This document shows positions 32,166 through 43,400 of a stretch of 64,000 bases of DNA, one piece after another. Position numbers and translations under genes: made by a program. How positions within the stretch are numbered: the stretch's first letter is position 1; the number at the start of each line of letters is the position of its first letter. Where the stretch lies: NCBI RefSeq assembly GCF_040183065.1, contig NC_091131.1, forward strand, positions 8,982,501 to 9,046,500, read 5' to 3'. Source of the DNA: Periplaneta americana (lineage: Eukaryota > Arthropoda > Insecta > Blattodea > Blattidae). The notes under the pieces were generated by a model. That model was not told the origin of the DNA and did not search any database. It saw only the letters and a program-made list of their open reading frames with translations.

Positions 32166-32349
32166 CCTCGTTCCATAATATCTGACAGAAGTAAACATTG
32201 CCGGTAGAGAGGGGAGAAGTATAATTATTATTCAACCAATGACAGAGGTCTCATCCCATGCTTGCTCTGCTATTGGTTGAATAGCAATTATATTTCTCTC
32301 CCCTCTGCCGGCAATGTTTACATCGCCTGTCAGACATTATGTAACGAGG
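32166..32349. mobile_element. Palindromic mariner-type MITE
   Basis: Two arms of about 80 bp form a near-complete hairpin: CCTCGTTCCATAATATCTGA on the left and, inverted from the right, CCTCGTTACATAATGTCTGA. TA flanks both sides. A loop of about 25 bp is around 32240-32265. Inserted 16 bp after the outer hAT. Confidence 0.85.
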
Positions 32350-32439
32350 TATAGTGGCGTTCTTGTGCATCTCAGCAGTCATTTACATAGTAATAATATT
32401 ACTGGCTGCTACAGAAATGAAGGTAATTAATGCATAATA

Positions 32440-33538
32440 AGGTCCGTGAGCCAAATAACGTCATGTATACCTTTAACGCCACCCTATTTAAATTTGTTAA
32501 CAATACAAGTTTTCGGTAGTGCACTACTGTAGCCTGCATTCGCTTGCAATCTAGTGATGCAATGAGTTACTAGCTGTCCGCTGACATTTACGAGTGACAT
32601 TATATTCCACCATTTTCCTGTTGTGTGTGGATAGTGAATGGCTGTTCTTATGTCAAGGTAAGAGGCAATATTTTATTTTGTGTGTTGAGCAAATAATAAC
32701 TATATCAAACTATATATTTTCGTGATCCTTAAACATTCTTCTATTAATAGAAAGTATCTGCTATCTATAAAATTTGAAAATGTTAGAGAAACTGGCATGT
32801 CATGTTATCAAGTACTCAGTAGCGCTTCAACGCCATGTGGCGTTAAAGGTCTACAGACAAAATTTTAGGTTATGTTAGTACTAAGGCTGACTGTACAGCA
32901 TCAGTGTGAAAACATCAGGAAAATCACTAAGCTTTCAACTTACAAATGTTCAGAATGTGCAGTGATGATATTGGTTCAATATCTCATCGAACTCCTAATT
33001 TTTTTTTTATTTTACATAACTTAATTTTTTGTTTTACTTATTGGAAAACATTCATATTAAACTAAGGTAAACGCTTTTGTGTTTAATAACTTTCTACTGT
33101 GTCACATTGTCTTTTTTTAAAGTAAGGAGTCACTGGAAAACGTATTTCCCTAATCCATCTCGTGTTTCAGTTTCAGATCAAGAATCTTTTATTAGTGTTG
33201 AGTGATTTTGTATCTTTTATTAACAGAAACTCAAATTTAGTTGCTTAGTTCAATTTGTGTTGCTTAGGAAAAATAATTAATTAACAATTGTAAGTGTATA
33301 GGTTACTAGAAAATAGGTGGCGTTAATTGGACAACCTGTTCCTAATAACGCCAGTTTACAAAGTTTTCCTATTTGAGTTCTAATTCTTGTTCGGTATATA
33401 ATATATCCATTTTAATTGTGCTATTTTGTAAAGATAACATTACAGTTTCTATTTCATAATTTTCGTGTTTGTACATAACTTATTTCCAGAGCAAAAGTGA
33501 CTGAAGTGTTAAGGTGGCGTTATTTGGTACGTGTACCT
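32440..33538 (+). mobile_element. TA-flanked TIR element filling FAR intron 3
   Basis: Termini AGGTCCGTGAGCCAAATAACG-like on the left and, inverted, AGGTACACGTACCAAATAACG-like on the right, with TA at both borders. Internal GGCGTTA/TAACGCC motifs recur near both ends and at 32830-32850. A possible start codon at 32638 is followed after 20 bp by a strong donor AAG|GTAAGA. No transposase is recognised. Ends 55 bp before a FAR exon. Confidence 0.72.
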
Positions 33539-33593
33539 TATATATTTTTAAAAATTTAAATTTCTTACGCTGTACGTTTCCTTCCTTTTTCAG

Positions 33594-33729
33594 AATACAC
33601 CTATGCTGTTGGCTCTGCCAGGCATTGCTGTTCGTGCTGATGTGTTCCCTTCTCAGCCTGCTGACACCCAGCACGTGGGCGAGTTCCGTCTTATCTCTGG
33701 CGATCGCGCTATTCTTCCTCTGGCTATGA
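33594..33729 (+). CDS. FAR: Fatty acyl-CoA reductase, last coding exon (membrane tail)
   Basis: Acceptor TTTTTCAG (33586-33593) follows a pyrimidine tract. Joined in phase 2 to the previous exon (GT|A, Val) it reads IHLCCWLCQALLFVLMCSLL, SLLTPSTWASSVLSLAIALF and FLWL, then TGA at 33727-33729. Insect FARs typically end with one or two hydrophobic segments after the FAR_C domain, which this supplies; the sequence itself is not conserved in the family, so the call rests on phase, position and hydrophobicity. An overlapping frame (33603-33797) is also open but not in phase. A variant polyadenylation signal ATTAAA lies at 33863-33868. Confidence 0.8.
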
Positions 33730-34009
33730 TTCCTGTCGGTTGCAGACTTCGTGGAAAACTAATGAAATGGCTACTCATTCAAGTGGAAAACGACTGAAAA
33801 GAATCATTCATTCAAGAGCCGTTACCATGGCTCCGTTATATGTAAATTTAAAATAATATGCAATTAAAGGAGGACGTAAAATATACTGAGAATATCATTA
33901 TAATTTGGCCTATATTATGCGAAAGACTATACTGCATTTGGGGTAGATGTTTTAACGAGAACATACAGGGCTTTAATAAGGAGCGGTAAATGATTACTAC
34001 TACTACTAC

Positions 34010-34010
<1 letters not shown>
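33730..34010 (+). other. Probable FAR 3' UTR and flank
   Basis: AT-rich sequence after the stop codon, with ATTAAA at 33863. No transposon recognised until the AAT array. Confidence 0.5.
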
Positions 34011-34071
<61 letters not shown>

Positions 34072-34080
34072 TGATGATGA
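34011..34080. repeat. (AAT)n/(GAT)n microsatellite
   Basis: ACT, AAT then GAT trinucleotide arrays directly before a Helitron. Confidence 0.95.
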
Positions 34081-35033
34081 ATCTGTAGTCAACATTTTTC
34101 TGGTAATTTTAGATTTTCCAAAAATAATTGGTCCTAACATATATAATTAACCGCCCTGAAACCGAAAATCGCTTTTTTTTGACATTTTTGTTTGTATGTC
34201 TGTCTGGATGTTTGTTACATTTTCACGCGATAATGGCTGAACCGATTTATATGAAAATTTGAATATAAGTTAAGTTCGTTGTAACTTAGAATTTAGGCTA
34301 TATGGCATTCAAAATATTTTATTTAAAAGGGGTGTTATAAGGGGGTTTGAATTAAATAAATCGAAATATCTCCCTTATTATTAATTTTCATGAAAAATAT
34401 TACATAATAAAAGTTTCTTTAAAAATAATTTCCGATAAGATTTATTCCGTGCAAAATTTTGGTAGGATGGATATTTAATGAGATAAATTAGTTTCAAAAT
34501 TACAATAACAACGCCATCTAAGGCGGTGTAATGAAATAAAAAAAAAATGACTTCGTCTATAAGGGGCCTTGGACAACAACAATCGAAAGCTATGAAACAT
34601 AGCCTACAGACAATGTTTCTGTGTTTGTATGAAGTAATATCGCAAGCTAAATTAACCGATTTGTATAATTAATTATTAATTCACTATTGGAAAGTGTAGT
34701 TTCTCTAGATGGACATAATGCTATAATGTTATTACAGTAACTTCTGACTGAATCGAGGACAGATAAGATTAAAATAGCTTCTAATGCACAGAAAACTTGA
34801 TAGGCATTCGTTTCCTGTATTTCATAAAATAATTTTTATGACCAAATGAGTGGTCTCTGGATCAAAATGATCGCATTTTAATTTTTTAATACAATTTAAA
34901 TTAAGTAACATAATAAACGATTTATCCTTCTATCAATCACGAATGTTCCATGGATCAAATGTCCTATTTTAATTATGTAATTACTTTATATTTATTTCTA
35001 ACAGGTGCAGCGGAGCGCACGGGTACGGCTAGT
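34081..35033 (+). mobile_element. Non-autonomous Helitron, copy 2
   Basis: Matches 2208-3341 from AATCTGTAG through ACATTTTCACGCGATAATGG to GGGTACGGCTAGT. The 3' hairpin reads GTGCAGCGGAGCGCAC. The first bases (TCTATACTAATAAT) are replaced by microsatellite. It ends against another AAT array (35034-35077). Confidence 0.75.
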
Positions 35034-35983
35034 AATAATAATAATAACAATAATAATAATAATAATAATAATAATAATCAAAAGCTATAATCAGTTACTT
35101 GAACACAAGCCATCTACAACACATAACAGAAACAGGAACTCATCAACAATGAAAACGGCCTACTGGTATATTCACAGATCCTAAAACACGCGATATGTCC
35201 ACAGATGTTAAAGCGTGTATAAATAAACTTAACAAAATATAATAGTGATAGTAGTAATTTAAGATTATAAAATTTCTGTTAACTTACTATTAGCAATTAA
35301 AATGCAAATCTGAACTGCTAAAAATTATACTTGAAATTCATGTAGGCGCAACGTCATTCAACTTTTTTTTAACGGAATTGCGGTTTTGATATGCACTTAA
35401 TTTCACTGGAATCAGTGAGTCTTCTGTTAGTAAATGTAAATTTGCTGCTTAACAAATTTAACACAAGATTTCGTCATGTTCAAGGAATCCACATCCCGAT
35501 TTTTCATCCTGGCTCAGAAATTCAAGCAGGAATTAATCGAAACTGATGTAACTGTTATTCGATACACTGTTTCCTCTGGTATGTTAGCTACTGGACAGTG
35601 AATATAGTCTGTGCCGTAGAGACGTACATAATTTCGAACAGTTGATTTAAAATAAATAAGATAGGAGAGAGAGCGTTTCCCGAAATAATTGAGTTAATAG
35701 CACCTTTTTGTCCCCTTTCTTTGTCTTGTTTTAGCGATTTTCGCATCCTCTTTTCCTATGAAAATTGCCGCTAAAAGTCCTAATCCTACGCATAAGTTAC
35801 TTTTTTTTTTTTGAAGTTTTGTTTTCTGCCACACTTTTGGCGCTGGTAGCTATTTACTATATTTATTTATTTAATCTGGTGGAGTTTAGGCCATCAGGCC
35901 TTCTCTACCACATCACCAAAATACACATAGGCATATACGAAAAAAATCAGAGAGAAGAAGTAAATATGAAACAGAAATAAAAC
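35034..35983. repeat. AAT array, unclassified sequence, and a LINE tail (minus strand)
   Basis: 35034-35077 is (AAT)n. At 35860-35930 the minus-strand sequence GTGGTAGAGAAGGCCTGATGG and TTAAATAAATAAATA is the 3' tail also found at 37.65 kb. The rest is unclassified. Confidence 0.6.
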
Positions 35984-37313
35984 CACAGTCTACTATATAC
36001 AGTCGCGAAGCTTGAGGTGTTTTTTTGCAAATCTCGTGATAAAGCGCTCCAAACGGTTAGCAACTAGAAACAATAGACTGTCCATGGTCGACTTTGGACT
36101 GTGTCGTATTTCTATCGCGTGCTAGCTCGTTGCGTATTTCACATTGATGCTTGTGAAATGTTCGTTATTGGTTGTAATGAAAATGTTAACGGCTAAAATA
36201 TAATAATTGGAATAATAATATGGGACAAGGAGGAGACGTTTGTAGTGCTATAAATTGTAGCAACAGTAAGAGAAAGAGGCCAGAGTTATCCTTTTTCCGA
36301 TTTCCGAAAGATTCAGAATGGTTCCTGGGTTTCCACAACAATGCTGTGCAGAAACAAAACTGTTAATTTGAAATTCTTTGTGACTGTTAGAATACATTAT
36401 ATCCTTAAATTTCACAATGAAATGTTTCAGTCTAACCGAAAGGACATTTGATACCGGTTAAAGTTCTGTCACTTAGGCTGCTAAATTTCCAGAGAAATAA
36501 AGGTTAGGTCTACTTTTTTTTTCAGAGGATATATTTTTAATTGTAGCTATTAATTTTGTTATTATTTTTATGTGTTATTTTACTAAAGACGTAGAAAAAT
36601 TAAGTTTGTTTTAATGAAATTTATTGATCACGTTTTATTTTCAATTCTGGTGGGATTATTATTGCTTAGGCCTACTTTTTTCTTCAAAGGATATGTTTTT
36701 AATTATAGCTGTTAATTTTGTTGTTATTTTTATTTGTTGCTTTACTAGAGAGGTAGAAAAAGTCTGTTACAATAAAATTTATTGGTCACGTTTTATTTCC
36801 AATTCTGGTGTGATTATTATTGCTTAACCTCATCCCACTTTGTTAACTACGTAAGCCTACACTACAAGCACCGGTACACGTAAATTACTCCATTAATTCA
36901 TATTTCCATTATTATTGTTGTAAAGGGAAATGCAAATTAATATTTATTAGTTTCATAGTTAATTATCGCTATAATCTTGAATGAGTGAAGCTATTATAGT
37001 AAATTTCAGTTCGTTTTGCACAAACAAGAATTATATTTACTTATTTCTTGCAGGTGTCTTCGAGTTTATGGTGGAATTTAATATACTTTATTAAAATAAT
37101 AAATTAACTTTATGCATTTAATATTTCAATAATGGAAGGAAGGTGTTAATTTTTCCAAAAGAACACGACAATGAAAGTGTAACATATTTTGTCGTCTGCT
37201 AGGAGAGAGATCTGCGATGATGAGGCGATAGTAGCGATCCTAGTGGTGGGCAACTACCCATGTTTGCATTTTTACTACATATTGAGCTTCGCGACTGTAT
37301 ATAGTAGACTGTG
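35984..37313 (+). mobile_element. P-superfamily-like element, copy 2
   Basis: Near-identical to 10125-11459 along its length, with the same 27-bp terminal inverted repeats. Flanks ATAAAAC and ATAAAAA form a 7-bp duplication with one mismatch. Here the THAP frame is not frameshifted. Confidence 0.78.
36220..36366 (+). pseudogene. THAP-like N-terminal coding remnant
   Basis: 48 codons. CSAINCSNSKRKRPEL then SFFRFPKDSEWFLGFH. C-x4-C followed by FFRFPKD is the first half of a THAP zinc-binding domain (C2CH), the DNA-binding domain of P-type transposases. The distal C-x2-H and the rest are absent, and a stop follows at once. Copy 1 has the same start but lost one T in the run at about 10433. Confidence 0.6.
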
Positions 37314-37359
37314 ATAAAAATACAAATTTAATACTCGTGCAAAAAATGCAAAAAGATAA

Positions 37360-37735
37360 GATCGAAATGGTCGTAAAAAGTACCTACCCAGTGACATCAG
37401 AGACTATCGGAATTTAGTAGCGTTCAAAAGCAAACTTATTAAGCATTTTCTTACTGCGTAGAGGAGATTTAATTTTTACTTACTTAATGAAAAAAAAATG
37501 TTTCTCTCTTCGTAACTTTAACAATAAACTGGTTAGTTTTTATTAATCAGTTAATCTTTTAGTACTTCGATTTTTATTGTATTTGTAAATTTAATATTAA
37601 TTGTAATTATAATTGTAATTGTATTCTTAATATTGTAGTTGTAATCCCCTGGTAGAGGGGAAGAGAAGGCCTGATGGCCTTATCTCTACCAGGTTAAATA
37701 AATAAATAAATAAGTGAATAAATAAATAAATAAAT
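37360..37735 (+). mobile_element. LINE 3' terminal fragment
   Basis: Ends AGAGAAGGCCTGATGGCCTT, ATCTCTACCAGGTTAAATAA and (AATA)n, the tail shared with the fragments at 19.7 and 48.96 kb. Weak coding relic (ACATCAGAGACTATCGGAAT) at about 37400. Confidence 0.65.
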
Positions 37736-38375
37736 AATAATTAAATATAATGAGTGCCTAATATATTAGTGATTAAAGGAAATGACTAGATACCTAAAAA
37801 TAAGTAACTTATTGTGCAAATATCAAGACAAACAAAACAATAATTTAAGCTCCTCTTGACAGTACATGTTGTGAGTTTGATTTTTCATGAAGTTTTTGAT
37901 GAGTTCAGACAGTTCCCTTGTTAGACACAGGAAGAGCATTTGCATTATATTAACCCTAACTTCACTTGAGCGCTCTTGCAGTGTGGACCAGTAGACTGTG
38001 AAGACAATTCCCGCAATATTTACGTTAATAATATTTTAACGAGCCATGGAAAATGAAAGTTGTATGAAATGCAACTGTTGCGATTGTGTACACATGGGAA
38101 TAAATTTTAACCTTTCACTTTCTTCCTGTCTTGATTAAGTGTGGGGTGGTGTCTTCTGCCAAAGGTCCCAGGCTCGACACATAACTTGTACTTTGCTACA
38201 GCATGTCTCACACCCACGTCTGAAGTGCTTGGGCACATGAGAGTATCATTTCCTACACCTTTCCTTTATATCTCTGCGTCCTTATTATCGTTGAGAAGCC
38301 AACCTCTTCCTGTGACAATAGATTCTTAAACGAGAAAACCGTGAAAGTAACTTAAATTTCTTAATTTCATCATAA
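37736..38375. other. No recognisable feature
   Basis: AT-rich. A 62-residue open frame at 38141-38329 resembles nothing I know and lacks supporting evidence. Confidence 0.35.
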
Positions 38376-39304
38376 GGGAAGACTCCACTGAAAATCATGA
38401 AAATTTTTCCAAATTTTTTTTAGCTATTTCACTTATTCAGAATTTATATTTTCATACCGCAAATGGATTCAGCTCAGTTCCGATTACAAATACTCGTATG
38501 TTTACATTTTTTAAATTAAGGCTGGAAGGGGGCGTGAAATTTAAAGAGCTGTCAAAATTGTTATTCATCGAAGAATTCTTTTTTAAAATTTACATAAATA
38601 TTCATTTTATTTTCAAATCTATTTTTCTGTGTTTATTTTTGTTGATTCAACACCAACTTTCTTATGCCAAATATTAATAAATCTGGACGAAATTTTTACT
38701 GCAAGTATTTATGAGGTAGCTGCATGTTTCTATGCATTTATTTTGTGAGAAATGCTGCTAGTTTATTTTATTAATATTTTTCTTAATGCTGCTAGTTTAT
38801 TTTATTAATAACAGCATTAAGAAATATATTAATAAAATAAACTAGCAGCATTTCTCACAAAATAAATGCATAGAAACATGCAGCTACCTCATAAATACTT
38901 GCAGTAAAAATTTCATCCAGATTTATTAATATTTGGCATAAGAAAGTTGGTGTTGAATCAACAAAAATGAACTCAGTAAAATAGATTTGAAAATAAAGTG
39001 AATATTTATGTAAATTAATATTCTCCTCCGCTACATTCATCTAGTAGCTTCAGGGAGCCAACAAAAAGTTACTAGATTTGTAATCAGAAATTTTAAAAAA
39101 GAATTCCTCGATGAAAAACAATTTTGACAGCACTTTAAATTCCACGCCCCCTTTCAGCCTTAATTTAAAAAGTGTAAACATACGAGTATTTGTAATCAGA
39201 ATTGAGCTGAATCCATTTGGGGTATGAAAATATAAATTCTGAATAAGTGAAATAGCTAAAAAAAACTTTGGAAAAATTTTCATGATTTTCAGTGGAGTCT
39301 TCCC
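38376..39304. repeat. 929-bp near-perfect palindrome
   Basis: Left arm from GGGAAGACTCCACTGAAAAT matches, inverted, the right arm ending ATTTTCAGTGGAGTCTTCCC. Arms are about 410-440 bp with few mismatches plus one about 60-bp segment (39005-39070) only in the right arm. The centre near 38815-38825 contains a local duplication of CTAGTTTATTTTATTAATA. Right flank is TTAA, left flank ATAA, so a TTAA duplication is possible but unproven. No coding sequence. Confidence 0.92.
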
Positions 39305-39810
39305 TTAAGAATTCCCTATAGGCCGTTCTTGCTCTCCATAAAATTTCAAGTCGTTAGTGAGTTTGAAAAAGTTGTAATATAACCACTCTTGTAGCGTTGT
39401 GACCTTTCAAAGTCTGTGTAATTTTCATGCTTATTCTTTTATTTTGATTGTTCTTGTTATTACCAAAATCTTGGGGATTGTGAAAGACAAGGTTTACGTC
39501 CCCCCACTTCATAATGATTTAGGTGACTTGAAGTAACACGAGAGCTGTGGCACGCATCGACACAGGTATGTTACTGTGGCTTTGGGGTGAACTACATATG
39601 TGCCGTGTAACACAAGAAGTATACATATGGAACATTTGTGAGTTCCCAAAGTAAACTTGAAGAATTACTTTATAAGCAGCGTAAACTAATTCCTGACAAT
39701 ACTGATAATTTTGTAGTAACATGTATTAATAACAGTTCCATAGTACTTACGATTGTGCTACTTCGTGTCTTAAGTAGTAGATAAATACAATAATTTAGTA
39801 CTCAATTGTA
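39305..39810. other. No recognisable feature
   Basis: AT-rich sequence between the palindrome and the next transposon. Confidence 0.35.
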
Positions 39811-40810
39811 CGGGGACATCACTTTATTTTTACTAATATTTTTAACATTAACCTGGCTACACCCGGAAACACTGTTACCCCCCTTCCATTACAGGAGTTT
39901 GGAGTTGCTAGTGCAATATGTAAACAAATCATTTTACTAGCTATAGGAGGAAATAAAAGTAGTGTATCCATTTATGTTACAGGGAAATATAGTATTACGA
40001 TTTTCAGTTTGGTCATTACTTTACGGTATTTTATCAAAAAAACAGTAGAATAGTAACAATTTTTTTTTCACAAACTCAAGTCTTCAGGCGGTCATATACA
40101 TTATGTAATGTCTACTTTATTCAGCATATTACTAACCTAATTTATTCCTGAGAATTTTGTGAACACTTCCGTAAGAAACCCAAATTTTTCTACAGCTAAC
40201 TTCTTGACTGACTTATTAGGACTTCTCTGCATCCTTTCTCTAACATCTTCTACAGCATCTTCTGTCACCTTTGTTGGCCATCTTACACTTTTCTTCCTTT
40301 CTGTACACTCTGTTGCTCTAAATTTATCTACCACATTAATGACATTTCTACGAAAATATTCCGTAATGATATAATCAGGAAATTGTGAAAAAAAAAAAAA
40401 CTGTTGTTCACATTCGGTTACATTGTAATTCCAGTTTCCATCATTGTCCTTCATACCTACAAACAGTAAAACAAAACTCTTGTTGAGTACCGTACCATAT
40501 TATAGGGTACCGTACTTTCTGTAACTCTAATCTTCACTTGTGCTCAGTCGACACAGATAAATTCAGTTATGCTACACACCCTACTTGTGTGAAAATAAAC
40601 TTCAATAATATAAGCTTTTTCTTCTATAGCAAATGCAACATATTTCTGAAACACACTGTACTCTGTACTGTTTATTTCACTGCTAGCAACAGCTGCCGTA
40701 AGTTTGTGTGACTGACGCTAGCAAGGACATTGGTGAAAGGGGTGGGAGTCAAGTACATTTAGAAAAGCAGGTACAATACAAATTGAAGTAAAAATAAAAT
40801 GATGTCCCTG
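39811..40810 (+). mobile_element. TA-flanked TIR element (CAGGGACATC family) with coding relic
   Basis: Ends CGGGGACATCACTTTATTTT and GATGTCCCTG with TA at both borders. It shares family blocks with the other copies but differs in the middle, where a minus-strand transposase-like frame survives. Confidence 0.85.
40137..40454 (-). pseudogene. Mariner/DUF4817-type helix-turn-helix fragment
   Basis: 105 residues. The part DKFRATECTERKKSVRWPTK, VTEDAVEDVRERMQRSPNKS and VKKLAVEKFGF matches the layout of mobile-element helix-turn-helix domains (K-x-T-GSV-D-KRSGRP, V-VR-SP-KSVRKLA-ELG). The catalytic domain is absent. It is the only coding clue to what mobilised the CAGGGACATC family. Confidence 0.6.
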
Positions 40811-41329
40811 TAGTATTAAAATGCAGACAAATTGAATATGCGGAATATCATACATAACATTATGTTTAATTATAATCTATAATAATTGCGAATATAGGAA
40901 TACAGTATAAGTTAAATATAGTATACATAGCCTATAATTTCCATATGGCATAACATACATGTAATGGCAGGGCTTTGGAGACCACTAAAATTAGACGGAA
41001 AAGGGCAACTGGTACAGTAAACATAACCTATAAGTTCAACATATCTAAATATTCGTGCGGCACAACTCAAAATTATTGAATCGTGCATAAATGAATGTAC
41101 ACCAAAAATAATATTATACCTTAACTCGCAAGTGAATTATGTCTCAAGTGTATCATAATCATTGTTTTAAATTTTATTAATGCAATTACACTACATTTTA
41201 GAGAAACGTATGTTCCTGTTTATGCATTCCAACTAATTTATATGATTGAAACGCCGCCCTTCGTGATCGGGTTAAGCGAGTCACATGGTCTGCCTTACGG
41301 CCTGTATTAGATTACGTTGGCAGTGACAC

Positions 41330-41436
41330 AGTCTATTGTTCCTAGTACACACAGCGCTCCAAGCGGCTAGCAACTATCGCGAGAAATGCAAAAAATCATC
41401 CCAAGCTTCGTAACTGTATATACTAAACTATGTTAA
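41330..41436 (+). mobile_element. Short decayed relative of the P-like element
   Basis: ACACAGTCTATTGTTCCTAG on the left and GCTTCGTAACTGTATATACT on the right, with CGCTCCAAGCGGCTAGCAAC inside, all matching the ends of the 10.1-kb element. The middle is deleted. Confidence 0.6.
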
Positions 41437-41641
41437 AATAGCTGATGGAGGAAGACAAAATAGAATTTTCAATTTTCGTGGTATAAGAAATATCCTTGAC
41501 TAACAGGGTGCTATGAAATAAATAAGTTATATTGTTATACCTCTGATCTGTTTGGGGATGAAATTGAGTGGTCATCATTTTCTTGTGGGGTCTGTATCAC
41601 AAAAAATATTTTGATAGAAAAGTCGGGAAACATCTGTTGTA

Positions 41642-42726
41642 CAGGGATATCATTTTATTTTTACTGACATTTTTAATATTAATCTGGCTATACATTTCTA
41701 TTAACGATTGAAACAGGAAACACCGTTTGCTACCCCCTTCCACGACTGGAGTTCGATGATACTGGCGTAAAATACAAATCACTTTACTAGGTATAGGAAG
41801 GAAGAAAAGTAGTTCATCCATTTATGTAAACTAGGAAATATCGCAATTTTGAGTTCGATAATTTTCATTAAGTTTTTGTTTAATCAAAATACAGTACTGT
41901 ATTAACACTTAGTGTTTTTACACACGAATTGAGCTATCCATTCGGACGTATTAATTATGCAGTGTGTATTGTACTGTTACAGCACATTAGCGTACAATAT
42001 AGAGAATGAACTTAAATTGAAAAATAATCATAATATAGATATTTAAACACATTTTTGAAAATGGTGGCCGTTCATTTCGATACAGGCTTCAGTTCTTTTG
42101 TGCATACTATCGCACTATAGACTATTGTTTCGTCCTTCGTACGAGTAACTCATGTTGAAATAATTCTGTACCTACTCTATAAAAGAGTACCTTACGTACT
42201 GTAAATTCAATCTTCACTTCTGCCCGATCAGAAAAGATAAAATTACTCAGAAATGCTATCTACTGTCCGTCCAAGTGGTTTTGTCGCAGGGTCGTAGGAA
42301 GGGGGGGGGGATCATGTGACAGTTAATTACTTAACGAGGCCCTTTTATTTAAACATTTGTATAATATTACGTAGACGTCCAATTCCTAACAGAAATTAAT
42401 GTTTTCAGAAAAGAACTAAGACAGCCCAGCTACTAGACTTTACAGAGGGGCGAACATAAACAGTTGGGGGAAAACGGGATGCGACTTAGGCAAACGGACG
42501 ACAGTACCTGTGCGAAAATATGATTCAATATTGAAAGCTCTTTCGTCACTGGAAAACGCGAACATATTTCTGGAACGTACTATACTCACTAACTCAGTAC
42601 TGCTTACGCGCCCTCGGCTCTGTGTCGTGAACGGTTTGAAGTTTACTAGCAGAAGAGGTGGGAGTGAAGTACATTAAAAAACTCAGGTACAATAAAAATT
42701 GAAGTAAAAATAAAATGATGGCCCTG
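41642..42726 (+). mobile_element. TA-flanked TIR element (CAGGGACATC family), complete copy
   Basis: CAGGGATATCATTTTATTTT to ATGATGGCCCTG, flanked by TA. Internal order equals 28342-29445. Contains a (G)10 run at about 42301. Confidence 0.88.
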
Positions 42727-43400
42727 TATAAAAAGATATAGGTAATCAGACGTTTTCAGCCTACCCAGTATTTACACTTAGCTTCGCTACTGCGCATAAG
42801 AAAGTATGTGCGATATTCGTGACACAACCTTTTGTGTGGTGCATGAAGCGGTAACAGAAGTGAACCAATCGATTTTTCGTCCTACAGCGATAATTGTACA
42901 GTGAAATGTGGTCGTTGGACGTAGTAATCGTTGGATAACATTAGCTACAAGGAGATCATCTCAACTTGGTTCCTCTTGCAAGCCAAGCGGGTAAATCTCA
43001 GTAATAAGTAAGCTGAATAAATTATAAATACGAACCGTGAGCTTTGAGATTGCTATTCTACGGCGCCGTCCTCTTTAATTACGACAGCCAGCAACTTACG
43101 TGGAGGTAGAGAGCGTGTGTGTAATTCAGCGTGTCAGACTTCATAATCCTTTAAATTTGCATTTCCTGTCCTGAACGCCTTAATGACCGAGCAAGGAGTA
43201 TATTGCACTGCAGAAGAAATGCCGAGTCGAAGTCGCTTTCGATTTGAAACATTATCGTGTTACAAGGACTTCGCTTAGGAAATAAAAGAAATAGAGATAC
43301 ACAGAAGGCTTTGCATATAGATTCTATTATTGCTCTGTTATCATTACATTATTCATCTTGTTCATGTATGTCTTCAATAAACTGTAAATTTTATATTTTA
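42727..43400. other. No recognisable feature
   Basis: Mixed-composition sequence, no supported coding region or repeat match. Confidence 0.35.

Noticed and set aside
33603-33797. Alternative 64-residue frame over the last FAR exon
   Set aside because: Not in phase with the upstream FAR donor and has no family resemblance, whereas the overlapping frame fits phase and expected hydrophobicity.
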